In this document: one piece after another, positions 26,435 through 34,540 of the stretch | Layout of the letters: every line of letters begins with the position of its first letter | Position numbering within the stretch: position 1 is the first letter of the stretch | The notes under the pieces: generated by a model | Told to the model about the DNA's origin: nothing | Databases searched by the model: none | The model's input: the letters and a program-made list of their open reading frames with translations, nothing else | Position numbers and translations under genes: made by a program | Assembly (NCBI GenBank): GCA_023409615.1 | Contig: JAEYRF010000011.1 | Location: 1-49,072, forward strand | Length of the DNA: 49,072 nucleotides | Direction of reading: 5' to 3' | DNA from: Bacillota bacterium | Lineage (GTDB): Bacteria; Bacillota; Clostridia; Acetivibrionales; DTU013

Positions 26435-27172
26435 CTAATTGAAGAACGTGTACTTTCGCACAAATTGCTCCGCTCTGCGCAAATAGTTACTCTCAGGATA
26501 CTCCCGAATCAATTGCTCCATATGTTTTAGCGCATTAGCATTTTTGTCGGTCCTCAATTCTGCGTAAGCAAGATAATATAGGCATTTGTCTGAAAACTCT
26601 TCCTTCGGGGCATATTGGAATGAAAGTAAAAGCTTTTCCGCTGCCTGGGTATATCTTGCCCTGTCGTATAGAGAGAACCCCTCATTAAAGAGCTGCTCTC
26701 CAGCCTCCGCCATAACTTTCATTTCTAGCTTCTGGTAGAATACTGCTGATTCCTGGTCCAAATTTTCCACATCTACTGTTTCCAATTGTTTTACAGCGTC
26801 AATAAGATCACCTTGAAGATAGACATTAAATACTCCGGTAAGGCTAGCAAATGCGCTCTGCTTTATCTGTAGATTTTCCTCAATATCTTCTTTTTCATCT
26901 AGAAGGCGTCTGATCTCCTTCATCAGCTCTTCCTTCTCATTTTCCAGCTTGCTTATTTCCTTATTTAATTCTTCATTCATTTCTTGAGCACTTGCAAAAT
27001 TTTGCAGATACTCATTTTTCTCAGTTTCCGTACTAAAAACCTGGCTTCTATAATCGTCCAGATTTTTATTCAATCTAATTTGACTATATCCGGCAAAGAG
27101 CAACACAATAAATGCACTGGTAAATAGAATTACAGCATACAACCATACATTCGATTTTTTACTTTTCATCAT
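26435..27172 (-). CDS. Membrane-anchored coiled-coil/TPR protein
   Basis: A 245-residue protein: one N-terminal membrane helix (about 10-28), a coiled coil rich in Glu/Lys (about 42-100), then TPR-like helices (about 110-240; GEQLFNEGFSLYDRARYTQAAEKLLLSFQYAP, ALKHMEQLIREYPESNYLRRAEQF, the last resembling YbgF/CpoB-type tandem repeats). The bulk should be outside the membrane. Its function is unknown. It is 30 bases downstream of the DUF4446 gene, so it probably belongs to the parA-parB transcript neighbourhood. A role in envelope or division is speculative. Confidence 0.65.
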   Translation of the reverse strand: MMKSKKSNVWLYAVILFTSAFIVLLFAGYSQIRLNKNLDDYRSQVFSTETEKNEYLQNFASAQEMNEELNKEISKLENEKEELMKEIRRLLDEKEDIEENLQIKQSAFASLTGVFNVYLQGDLIDAVKQLETVDVENLDQESAVFYQKLEMKVMAEAGEQLFNEGFSLYDRARYTQAAEKLLLSFQYAPKEEFSDKCLYYLAYAELRTDKNANALKHMEQLIREYPESNYLRRAEQFVRKYTFFN

Positions 27173-27202
27173 AAATTTTCCCTCGAAATGAGTAAAATAA
27201 AA

Positions 27203-27718
27203 TTACTCAGAGTAATTAGAAACATGTACCTTCCTGGCTAAGTCGATCGCCTTGATCTCCTCAGCGGAAAGCGCATGTTTTGACTTGCCTCCGGATACAG
27301 GCTTTGCGTATGTGGATGAGCTTTCTCTGGAGTAGAGGCTGCTCAGAACTACTCCATCATCATTGTTATCCATTATTGCAATGGAGAAGCTTAAATCGCT
27401 TCCCACGTTGTCGAACGCATTATACCTGACAACTCCAATCTTCTGAACACAGTAATACATATTACGCTTTATAGTATTGAGTTGGTATTCTAACTCCTTA
27501 TTTTTTCCGATAACTCCATTTGTCTTATCTATACAATCCTCAAGAACCTGCTCAATATTAGCACCGCTTAATCCATTCATAAACTTACTATATTTGTTTT
27601 TCAATTTCTTGATCTTCTTCCTGTTGGAGAGGATCATAAAAAATAGAAGCAGTATAATCAGAAAATTGATCCCAATTAAAATAATTAATTCATTTGAAGT
27701 ACTAAAAAAATCTGCCAT
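27203..27718 (-). CDS. DUF4446 family membrane protein
   Basis: A 171-residue protein with one N-terminal membrane helix (about 10-32), a basic patch (NRKKIKKLKNKY), a short coiled coil, and a C-terminal domain with the DUF4446 features KIGVVRYNAFDNVGSDLSFSIA and a 'DGVVLSSLYSRESS' strand-turn. The function is unknown. In Clostridia it is commonly encoded next to parB, as here (145 bases downstream). That suggests a link with chromosome segregation or the cell pole, but there is no direct evidence. ATG 27718 has AAGGAG upstream. Confidence 0.85.
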   Translation of the reverse strand: MADFFSTSNELIILIGINFLIILLLFFMILSNRKKIKKLKNKYSKFMNGLSGANIEQVLEDCIDKTNGVIGKNKELEYQLNTIKRNMYYCVQKIGVVRYNAFDNVGSDLSFSIAIMDNNDDGVVLSSLYSRESSSTYAKPVSGGKSKHALSAEEIKAIDLARKVHVSNYSE

Positions 27719-27863
27719 ACCTGTTTCTCCTTCAAAAATTCTTCTGTAAAAATGAAACCGTCGTAAATATGCCTATTCTGCCTTCAAATCCATTTTGCCT
27801 TTATTAAGGGATTCTTTATTGCCTTTACTCAAATAATGGCTTTATGGTCATTCTGGAACGTGA

Positions 27864-28727
27864 CTATTTTTGTATGTTTTTATCTAATTTTTCCACAATA
27901 TCTATGATCCTGTCAAGTTCATCAAGAGAGTAATATTCGATCATGATCTTTCCCTTATTTACACTGTTCATGATTTTTACCTTGGTGCCAAATACCTCCC
28001 TGAATCTTTCCTCTATTGCCAGATACTCAACTTCATCTTCTTTCTTCTCTTTCTTCTCTTTCTTCTTCTGCTTCTGCATAGCCATTCGCTTCACGAGCAG
28101 TTCCGTCTCACGTACATTAAGTTCTCTTTTTATAACTTCCTCAGCTGCCTTAACCTGCAGCAAATGATTCTCTATACCAAGTAACGCTCTTGCATGACCA
28201 CTGGTGAGTTCCCCATCGATCAGCTTTATCCTGAGCTTCTCCTGAAGCGTAAGCAGCCTGAGTGAATTCGCAATTGCCGGTCTGCTTTTACCGACGGTGT
28301 TTGCAATCTCTTCCTGTGTCATGCCAAAATCACCCATGAGCTTATCATAGGCCTCAGCCTCTTCTATTGGATTCAGATCTTCTCGCTGTAGATTCTCGAT
28401 TAAGGCAATTTCCATGACCTGTTTATTAGACAGATCCCTTATAATAACAGGAACTGTCTTTAATCCGGCTAGTCTGGAAGCGCGCCATCGCCTCTCACCG
28501 GCTACAATTTTATATTTACTTCCTTCACGCTGTACTATTAGCGGCTGAACAATGCCATGCTGCTTTATGGATTCTGCTAACTGAGCCAGCTTATCATCAT
28601 TAAAGTTTTTACGAGGCTGCCCGCTATTTGGTTCAACATCGTTTATCCTGATTTCCCTTACACCTGTATCTTCTGATTCAGCTGAAATTATCAATGCGCC
28701 TAAACCTTTTCCAAGTCCCTTTTTCAT
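27864..28727 (-). CDS. parB: Chromosome partitioning protein ParB (Spo0J)
   Basis: A 287-residue CTP-dependent DNA clamp that loads at parS and spreads along the origin region, recruiting SMC and stimulating ParA. It has the N-terminal KKGLGKGLGALI, the CTP-binding GERRWRA (about 77-83) and ENLQRED (about 113-119) motifs, a helix-turn-helix that reads parS (MTQEEIANTVGKSRPAIANSLRLL, split here across about 135-158) and a C-terminal dimer domain after a Lys/Glu-rich linker. Four bases separate it from the parA stop, so the two are co-transcribed. Two perfect parS sites lie 1.3 and 2.1 kb upstream. Confidence 0.96.
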   Translation of the reverse strand: MKKGLGKGLGALIISAESEDTGVREIRINDVEPNSGQPRKNFNDDKLAQLAESIKQHGIVQPLIVQREGSKYKIVAGERRWRASRLAGLKTVPVIIRDLSNKQVMEIALIENLQREDLNPIEEAEAYDKLMGDFGMTQEEIANTVGKSRPAIANSLRLLTLQEKLRIKLIDGELTSGHARALLGIENHLLQVKAAEEVIKRELNVRETELLVKRMAMQKQKKKEKKEKKEDEVEYLAIEERFREVFGTKVKIMNSVNKGKIMIEYYSLDELDRIIDIVEKLDKNIQK

Positions 28728-28731
28728 GCTG

Positions 28732-29505
28732 TTATCCGACCTCCTCAGAATAATCTATTACTTCCTGTGCAAGATCAAGATAACACTCTGCACCTTTTGA
28801 TTTGGCATCGTATAAAATAATTGGAAGCCCGAAGCTTGGTGCTTCGCTGAGCCGAACATTTCTTGGTATAACTGTACGGTATACTCTGTTTCTAAAATGT
28901 TTCTTTACATCTTCGACTACCTGAAGAGATAAATTTGTACGCGCATCAAACATAGTAAGGACAACTCCCTCCACGTCCAATGCCGGATTCAGATGTCTCT
29001 GTACCAGCTTCACAGTATTCATCAGCTGGCTAAGCCCTTCAAGAGCATAATATTCACATTGTATGGGTACAAGTATCGTATCAGAAGCAGTTAATGCATT
29101 CAGTGTAAGAAGTCCTAAAGATGGAGGACAGTCAATCAATATAAAGTCATATTTGTCTCTGATTTCATCGATGGCGACCTTCATTCTGGTCTCTCTTGAG
29201 ATTACTGATACCAATTCAACTTCGGCTCCCACCAGCTGAATATTTGACGGGCATATGTACAATCCATCTATCATGGTATTTACTAAAGCATTTTCTATCT
29301 TTTCATCATTGATAATTACATCATAAATCGACTTATCTATTGTTTTCTTATCAATGCCAAGGCCGCTCGTTGTATTTCCTTGAGGGTCAATATCAATAAT
29401 TACCACTTTCTTGCCTTTAAATGCAAGGCACGAACTAAGATTTACAGCAGTAGTTGTCTTCCCCACACCGCCCTTTTGGTTCGCAATTGCGATCACCTTG
29501 GCCAA
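28732..29505 (-). CDS. parA: Chromosome partitioning ATPase ParA (Soj)
   Basis: A 257-residue deviant-Walker ATPase. KGGVGKTTTAVNL (about residues 11-23) carries the signature lysine. IDIDPQGNTTSGLG and the ILIDCPPSLGLLT block follow. It forms ATP dimers on DNA, is triggered by ParB, and in Bacillus also tunes DnaA. I place the start at TTG 29505: AGGGAG is eight bases upstream, and the resulting MAKVIAIANQKGG matches the usual Soj start. The GTG nine bases upstream is too close to the same site. It is the first gene of the parA-parB unit. Confidence 0.96.
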   Translation of the reverse strand: MAKVIAIANQKGGVGKTTTAVNLSSCLAFKGKKVVIIDIDPQGNTTSGLGIDKKTIDKSIYDVIINDEKIENALVNTMIDGLYICPSNIQLVGAEVELVSVISRETRMKVAIDEIRDKYDFILIDCPPSLGLLTLNALTASDTILVPIQCEYYALEGLSQLMNTVKLVQRHLNPALDVEGVVLTMFDARTNLSLQVVEDVKKHFRNRVYRTVIPRNVRLSEAPSFGLPIILYDAKSKGAECYLDLAQEVIDYSEEVG

Positions 29506-29612
29506 TTTCTTCACTCCCTAAACAAGTATTAATGATTATTACATGAGACTTCTGTTATTATAACATATAATGCTTTTATGCGACACAGTATTTTTATATT
29601 TACACTTCCTTA

Positions 29613-29725
29613 CTGCTGACTTTGAATCATCAATAATTCATTATTCAATCTCTATTACTGCCAGTTCTGACCATATATAATCAATGATACATCGTTATTA
29701 ATCAATCTCACTGCCGGTTTTGACC
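29613..29725. repeat. Degenerate direct repeats of about 50 bases
   Basis: Two clear copies share ATCAAT...TTATT...CAATCTC...ACTGCC: 29629-29662 and 29680-29715. Each is followed by AGTTCTGACC or GGTTTTGACC (29663-29672, 29716-29725). A third, partial copy of the ACTGCTGACTTTGA end stands at 29612-29625. The repeats are diverged but keep order and spacing. Confidence 0.65.
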
Positions 29726-29738
29726 GCCCAAAACCGGC
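29713..29738. repeat. Hairpin GCCGGTTTT/AAAACCGGC
   Basis: A nine-base perfect stem with an eight-base loop. No T-run follows on either strand, so it is not a typical terminator. It overlaps the last direct-repeat copy. Confidence 0.7.
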
Positions 29739-29781
29739 GAAAAGGCGCCACTCATACGACGTGGTGTCTATTAGGGCACAG

Positions 29782-29875
29782 AGTAAAAGCTTCTATACAC
29801 CTATGTGAAGAAAACTTGTTTGACACTTCACTGTCTTATTATGTTTTCTTCAAGGTGTATCACGAACCTTTTACT
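29782..29875. repeat. Composite inverted repeat with three nested arms
   Basis: Three arm pairs nest in order: AGTAAAAG (29782-29789) with CTTTTACT (29868-29875); ATACACCT (29795-29802) with AGGTGTAT (29853-29860); GAAGAAAAC (29807-29815) with GTTTTCTTC (29843-29851). Together they give 25 paired bases around a 27-base loop. It could be a structured RNA, a protein-binding site or a degraded miniature element. Confidence 0.75.
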
Positions 29876-29980
29876 AACTCATATTAGTGTCTCTGGGGTA
29901 GAGAAAATTCATTTTTTGTGAGGCTCGTCAGACTAAAGGAAATAAGCATGTATAGCTGCGGGTGATTTATCTAAATTAAA

Positions 29981-29996
29981 TGTTTCACGTGAAACA
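29981..29996. promoter_or_regulatory. parS site 1
   Basis: TGTTTCACGTGAAACA, a perfect match to the bacterial parS palindrome bound by ParB. It lies in the gap between parA and the coiled-coil lipoprotein gene, about 1.3 kb upstream of parB and 6 kb from oriC. Confidence 0.96.
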
Positions 29997-30011
29997 TTTT
30001 TACATAATGCA

Positions 30012-30731
30012 TTAATCATCAGGCTCTGGATATATTAAATCCTCTTCGTGTACCCAAATACTTCTTCCTCCATGACAGTCCAATCTCACATAGCCGTCTC
30101 TTTTATCTGAGATTCTTCCACTCTCATAATCCTCAGCAATGTCAGGAACAACTTCTTTGATATAGGGAAAAGCAAATGATTCAATTACTTCTGATCCAGC
30201 TATTACTTTCACATCACTCTTAACACTACTTATTTTATCCTTAGTATACGCTACTGTATCAGAATTTCTTACCCAACCTTTATAGTTACTTGGGGTATCA
30301 TATACCGGTATGCTCACATATAACCAAACTACATTATTTACCTCAACTGTATCCATTACATCAATAACTGAATAGGACATAATGTAACTAAGTATCTGTG
30401 ATTTTTCATCGGGAAGTGCAAATAAATTTTTCTGTTCTTCTATAAAAACCTTTCTACTTTCATTACTAATATAATTAATGATCAGTGTTTCTATCCTTTC
30501 CTCATTCAGCATAGCTATTTCGATGTTTTTGCTGTTTAGTTCCGCTTCTAGCTTCTTTATTTCACTTTCTGCTTTTTCATTCTTTAACTCTAATTGTTCA
30601 ATTTCATTAATACACTGCTCGATATCTTCTTCTAGTAGCGTAATTCTTTCCATTGCAGATTTATCAGTATCCGTACAACCACATTGTATCACGGCAGTTA
30701 GAATTAACAGTATAAGAAGTAATTTTTTCAT
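30012..30731 (-). CDS. Coiled-coil lipoprotein of unknown function
   Basis: A 239-residue protein. It has a signal peptide with a Cys-containing lipobox-like end (QCGC, about residues 16-19), a coiled coil (about 26-80, heptads of Leu/Ile with Glu/Lys), and then a beta-rich part. The latter (about 95-235; VVWLYVSIPVYD, YKGWVRNSD, GYVRLDCHGGRSIWVHEEDL) resembles two SH3-like barrels. I do not recognise the family. The ATG at 30731 has AGGAG nine bases upstream. The gene sits alone between two parS sites and downstream of gyrB, after a terminator. Confidence 0.65.
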   Translation of the reverse strand: MKKLLLILLILTAVIQCGCTDTDKSAMERITLLEEDIEQCINEIEQLELKNEKAESEIKKLEAELNSKNIEIAMLNEERIETLIINYISNESRKVFIEEQKNLFALPDEKSQILSYIMSYSVIDVMDTVEVNNVVWLYVSIPVYDTPSNYKGWVRNSDTVAYTKDKISSVKSDVKVIAGSEVIESFAFPYIKEVVPDIAEDYESGRISDKRDGYVRLDCHGGRSIWVHEEDLIYPEPDD

Positions 30732-30785
30732 CTTCTTTTCTCCTATCAAACCTTGTTAATCTGTTCCCTAAATTATATTATAAAC

Positions 30786-30809
30786 AAAAGCCCGCGACTG
30801 CGGGCTTTT
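30786..30809 (-). terminator. Terminator of the gyrB transcript
   Basis: AAAAGCCCGC-gact-GCGGGCTTTT is a perfect ten-base stem, with a T-rich tail on the minus strand. It lies 47 bases beyond the gyrB stop codon. Confidence 0.88.
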
Positions 30810-30816
30810 ACTATAT

Positions 30817-30832
30817 TGTTTCACGTGAAACA
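30817..30832. promoter_or_regulatory. parS site 2
   Basis: A second perfect TGTTTCACGTGAAACA, in the 3' region of the gyrB transcript between the stop codon and the terminator. It is 836 bases from parS site 1. Confidence 0.96.
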
Positions 30833-30855
30833 TATATGCTGCTGTTATCTATGTT

Positions 30856-32784
30856 TTATACATCAAGATTTGTTACATACTTCGCATTTACGTTGATGAA
30901 CTCTTTCCTGGGTTCAACTTTGTCTCCCATAAGTATTGTGAATATTTCATCTGCAGCAATGGCATCTGCCATTCCAACCCTCAGCATTGTTCTTGTTTCG
31001 GGGTTCATTGTCGTCTCCCAAAGTTGTTCAGCACTCATTTCACCAAGACCCTTATATCTCTGAATATCGCAATCTTCCTTTTTCCAATTCTTCTCTTTTT
31101 GTATATCTTCAACTTCCTGGTCAGTATAGGCGTAATATTCTTCTTTTCCTTTATATACTTTAAAAAGAGGCGGTCTTGCAATATATATATGTCCTTGCTC
31201 AACAAGCGGTTTCATATATCTAAAGAAGAAAGTAAGCAGCAGAGTTCTAATATGAGCACCATCTACATCAGCATCTGCCATTATTATGACTCTGTCATAT
31301 CTGAGTTTTGTAACATCAAAATCTTCTCCAATACTTGCACCCAATGCTGTAATAACTGGAAGCAGCTTTTCATTGCCATATACCTTGTCTAATCGTGATT
31401 TCTCTACATTAAGCATTTTCCCCCATAAAGGAAGGATAGCCTGGTATCTTCTGTCTCTTCCCTGTTTTGCAGAACCTCCCGCTGAGTCACCCTCTACAAT
31501 ATATATCTCACATAGTGAAGGATCTCTTTCAGAACAATCAGCCAATTTCCCAGGTAATGTAGTAAACTCAAGTGCAGTCTTTCTTCTCGTCAATTCTCTT
31601 GCTTTCTTTGCCGCCTCTCTGGCTCTGGACGCAGTTAAACATTTATCTAGTACTATTTTCGCTACCGAAGGGTTTTCCTCAAGAAAGCTTGTCATTTTCT
31701 CAGTAACAACTCCTTCGACTAGTCCTCTTATCTCACTATTACCAAGCTTTGTCTTTGTCTGTCCTTCAAACTGAGGATCCATAAGTTTAACACTTACTAT
31801 TGCAGTAAGTCCTTCTCTAACATCTTCACCCATTAAGTTCTTGTCATTATCTTTCAAAAAATTATATTTTCTTGCATAGTCGTTTATCACCTTTGTAATG
31901 GCTGATTTAAATCCTGTCAGGTGTGTTCCGCCTTCTGTTGTTGCAATATTATTAGCATAGCTGAAGATGTTTTCTACATATCGGTCATTGTACTGCATTG
32001 AGATTTCACATATACTATCATCCTTCTCTCCTTCGATATAAATCGGAAGATCATGCAGTACCTCCTTATCCTTATTTATATACTGAACAAATGATACAAT
32101 ACCACCCTCATAATGGAGGAATTTCTCTATTCTTTCCTCCTGACGATCGTCAATGAGCCTTATCTTAATTCCTTTATTTAAGAAAGCCATCTCTCTGTAA
32201 CGCATGATCATTGCATCAAAATCATACACCGTTTCTTCAAATATTTCAGGATCAGCCTTAAATACAGTTTTTGTACCGGTTCTATCGGATTCTCCAACAA
32301 TTTCAAGAGGTGTAACTGTTTTACCCTTTTCATATCTCTGACTATATATCTTTCCGTCTCTCTTTACCTCAACTACAAGATACTCTGATAGAGCATTTAC
32401 AACTGAAGCACCTACACCATGCAGTCCACCTGATACGGTATATGCTCCCTTTCCGAATTTCCCGCCGGCATGAAGAATAGTATGTACCACCTCTACTGTA
32501 GGAATTCCCATTTTAGGATGTATACCAACAGGAATACCACTCCCGTTATCAGTTACAGTAATTACATTATCTTTCTCAACAACAATTTCTATCTCATCGC
32601 ATCTGCCTGCAAGTGCTTCATCTATGCTGTTAGCAACAATTTCATATACCAAATGAAGAAGACCTCTCTGCGAAGTACTTCCAATATACATACCAGGCCT
32701 TTTTCTTACTGCCTCAAGGCCTTCTAATACTTGTATCTGATTTTCATCATAAACTTCATGATTTTCATAGTGATCAAGTTCCAT
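30856..32784 (-). CDS. gyrB: DNA gyrase subunit B
   Basis: A 642-residue ATPase subunit of gyrase, which with GyrA introduces negative supercoils. It has an N-terminal GHKL ATPase (VRKRPGMYIGSTSQRG, DNGSGIP, SGGLHGVGASVVNALS), a transducer (QTKTKLGN) and a TOPRIM domain (EGDSAGGSAKQGRDRR, with the metal Asp residues in MADADVDGAHIRTLLL). The last leftward gene of the dnaA-side cluster before its terminator. ATG 32784 has GGAGG upstream and is preferred over the TTG four codons earlier. It is not followed by gyrA, which lies 16 kb away across the origin. Confidence 0.98.
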   Translation of the reverse strand: MELDHYENHEVYDENQIQVLEGLEAVRKRPGMYIGSTSQRGLLHLVYEIVANSIDEALAGRCDEIEIVVEKDNVITVTDNGSGIPVGIHPKMGIPTVEVVHTILHAGGKFGKGAYTVSGGLHGVGASVVNALSEYLVVEVKRDGKIYSQRYEKGKTVTPLEIVGESDRTGTKTVFKADPEIFEETVYDFDAMIMRYREMAFLNKGIKIRLIDDRQEERIEKFLHYEGGIVSFVQYINKDKEVLHDLPIYIEGEKDDSICEISMQYNDRYVENIFSYANNIATTEGGTHLTGFKSAITKVINDYARKYNFLKDNDKNLMGEDVREGLTAIVSVKLMDPQFEGQTKTKLGNSEIRGLVEGVVTEKMTSFLEENPSVAKIVLDKCLTASRAREAAKKARELTRRKTALEFTTLPGKLADCSERDPSLCEIYIVEGDSAGGSAKQGRDRRYQAILPLWGKMLNVEKSRLDKVYGNEKLLPVITALGASIGEDFDVTKLRYDRVIIMADADVDGAHIRTLLLTFFFRYMKPLVEQGHIYIARPPLFKVYKGKEEYYAYTDQEVEDIQKEKNWKKEDCDIQRYKGLGEMSAEQLWETTMNPETRTMLRVGMADAIAADEIFTILMGDKVEPRKEFINVNAKYVTNLDV

Positions 32785-32814
32785 ATTTTCCTCCAATAAG
32801 TAAATCTTTAAATT

Positions 32815-33087
32815 TTATCCGATGTTTGAAATGCCATCTATATACCCAGATCTTTTTTGCAGCGTTAACGAAGAAATGGGAGAAAGATATATCTTACTTT
32901 TATTATCCATTTCTGTAATGATAAATGTTTTTGGCAAATCGTCAGATATGGTCTCAATGAAACCTTCCTCCTCCGCAATCTTCAAGAACTCCTTTGTGTC
33001 CTTTGATAAAGTCGTTGTTTCTATATCTAGTATAGCAATCACGTTCTTCATCGGAATAACTACATCTCCGCCAACATGCAAAAACAT
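32815..33087 (-). CDS. remB: DUF370 regulatory protein, RemB-like
   Basis: A 90-residue protein of the DUF370 family (MFLHVGGDVVIPMKNVIAIL, KTFIITEMDNKSKIYLSPIS, TLQKRSGY). In B. subtilis, RemA activates matrix genes and RemB (YaaB) is its paralogue between recF and gyrB. The same position here supports the name. Family members form ring-like DNA-binding assemblies. ATG 33087 has CGGAGG upstream; the nine-codon extension upstream lacks a site. Confidence 0.88.
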   Translation of the reverse strand: MFLHVGGDVVIPMKNVIAILDIETTTLSKDTKEFLKIAEEEGFIETISDDLPKTFIITEMDNKSKIYLSPISSLTLQKRSGYIDGISNIG

Positions 33088-33191
33088 TGCAAACCTCCGG
33101 ATATTTATTTTCATCTAATATATTCTATCTTAAATAAACTTTCAGTGCAAATGATTGCCTTTTATTTATAGAAATATTAATTAATTTACTA

Positions 33192-34301
33192 TTAATCCGC
33201 TAAAGCACCATTTTTAATATAAAGAAATGCTGTATCTTCAGAATCTCTACTAAAAAATCTCTTATCTGTGCATGTAATAAATGTCTGAACGCCATCAATA
33301 CTGTCAAGAAGATATTCCTTTCTCTTGTCATCTAGTTCCGACAGGACATCATCCAGCAGTAGTACCGGTATCTCTCCGCTCTCTTCCTTCATAAAGTCGA
33401 TCTCAGCCAACTTCATCGATAGCACAGATGTCCTCTGTTGTCCCTGTGATCCATATATTTTAGTGCTTTCACCGTTTAAAACTATATCAATATCATCTCT
33501 ATGAGGGCCATATAACGTGGTTCCCCTCATAATTTCCTTCGACTTGCTTCTGTTTAGTACATCATAGAATTTCTTTTCTATTTCAACATCAATGCATCCA
33601 GTATCTATTATTTCGAAAGATGGGTTATATATTAACTGGAGTTTCTCAGCATTATTAGTCAACTTACTATGTCTGGCGGCAGCAAAATTATCCAATGTTC
33701 TTACAAAATTATATCTAGCCTTCATGATCCTGGTACCATTTTTTATAAGATGTTTATCCCAGACATCAAGAGTATCTTCAAGCTGTTTATCAATATTTAT
33801 CTTTTTTAGCAGACAATTTCTTTGAAATAAAATCTTTGAATATTGCTGCAGGTCATAAAAATATGACGGTCTGAGCTGACTAAGTGTAATATCAATAAAC
33901 CTTCGTCTCTCTGATGGACCCTGCTTGATTATTAACAAGTCTTCCGGGGAAAAAATTACGGCATTTAAATGACCCATTAAATCACCGATTTTTTTTATTG
34001 GTATTTCATTTATCCTTATCTTTTTTCTTTCTTCCTTACTGAATGTAATATGTATTTCTTCTTCTATATCTTTCTTCGTTACAATAAGCTTTATTTCAAA
34101 TCCTAAAGCATCATTCTTTATAAGTTCATCATCTCTGGATGTCCTGTGTGATCTTCCTGACGCACATAAGAAAATCGCTTCAATGATGTTTGTCTTTCCT
34201 TGAGCATTATTCCCATAAATAATGTTAAATGTATCAGCAAAATCAACATTTAGATGACTATAATTCCTGAAATCCCTTAACTTAATGCTTTTTATCTGCA
34301 A
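33192..34301 (-). CDS. recF: DNA replication and repair protein RecF
   Basis: A 369-residue SMC-like ATPase that helps load RecA at single-strand gaps. Walker A YGNNAQGKTNIIEAI lies at about residues 29-43, the ABC signature region is FGxxGQQRT-like (YGSQGQQRTSVLSMKLAE), and Walker B is VLLLDDVLSELD. The length is normal. It starts four bases after the end of the S4-domain gene, in the standard order dnaA-dnaN-S4-recF-remB-gyrB. Confidence 0.97.
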   Translation of the reverse strand: MQIKSIKLRDFRNYSHLNVDFADTFNIIYGNNAQGKTNIIEAIFLCASGRSHRTSRDDELIKNDALGFEIKLIVTKKDIEEEIHITFSKEERKKIRINEIPIKKIGDLMGHLNAVIFSPEDLLIIKQGPSERRRFIDITLSQLRPSYFYDLQQYSKILFQRNCLLKKINIDKQLEDTLDVWDKHLIKNGTRIMKARYNFVRTLDNFAAARHSKLTNNAEKLQLIYNPSFEIIDTGCIDVEIEKKFYDVLNRSKSKEIMRGTTLYGPHRDDIDIVLNGESTKIYGSQGQQRTSVLSMKLAEIDFMKEESGEIPVLLLDDVLSELDDKRKEYLLDSIDGVQTFITCTDKRFFSRDSEDTAFLYIKNGALAD

Positions 34302-34305
34302 AGGA

Positions 34306-34518
34306 TCAATCCTCCGCTATCTTATACAGTTTTCTTTCATATTCTACCTTATCACCCGGACGCAGCTTTTTTCCTCTTTGCAGCTCGACACTTTCATTAA
34401 CTTTGACCGTTCCGCCCGAAATCAGCATTTTTGCATCTGCCCCACTTCCAACAATTCCAGAAAGCTTTAACATCTGCTCTAGTTTTATATACTCAGTACT
34501 TATTTTTACCTCTTCCAT
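34306..34518 (-). CDS. yaaA: S4-domain RNA-binding protein, YaaA-like
   Basis: A 70-residue protein that is one S4 RNA-binding fold (EYIKLEQMLKLSGIVGSGADAK, then GGTVKVNESVELQRGKKLRPG). Its location between dnaN and recF is conserved in Firmicutes; the Bacillus homologue YaaA (RlbA) has been linked to 50S ribosome assembly. ATG 34518 is supported by a GGATGACAGGG region upstream and by family length. The longer reading frame overlaps dnaN and is not needed. Confidence 0.9.
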   Translation of the reverse strand: MEEVKISTEYIKLEQMLKLSGIVGSGADAKMLISGGTVKVNESVELQRGKKLRPGDKVEYERKLYKIAED

Positions 34519-34540
34519 AACCCTGTCATCCTTTGAATAA

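Larger units (their letters stand above)
29506..29980. other. Repeat-rich intergenic region upstream of parA
   Basis: This 475-base stretch has no supportable gene. From left to right it has an AT-rich leader with a TATAAT-like box for parA, imperfect direct repeats (29613-29725), a GC-rich hairpin (29713-29738), and a large composite inverted repeat (29782-29875). A plain stretch then leads up to parS. The density of ordered structure is far above that of other gaps in this window. Confidence 0.75.

Noticed and set aside
31286..31774. Open frame opposite gyrB
   Set aside because: An antisense shadow of a firmly identified gene; its Ser/Phe-rich composition is what antisense of coding DNA gives.
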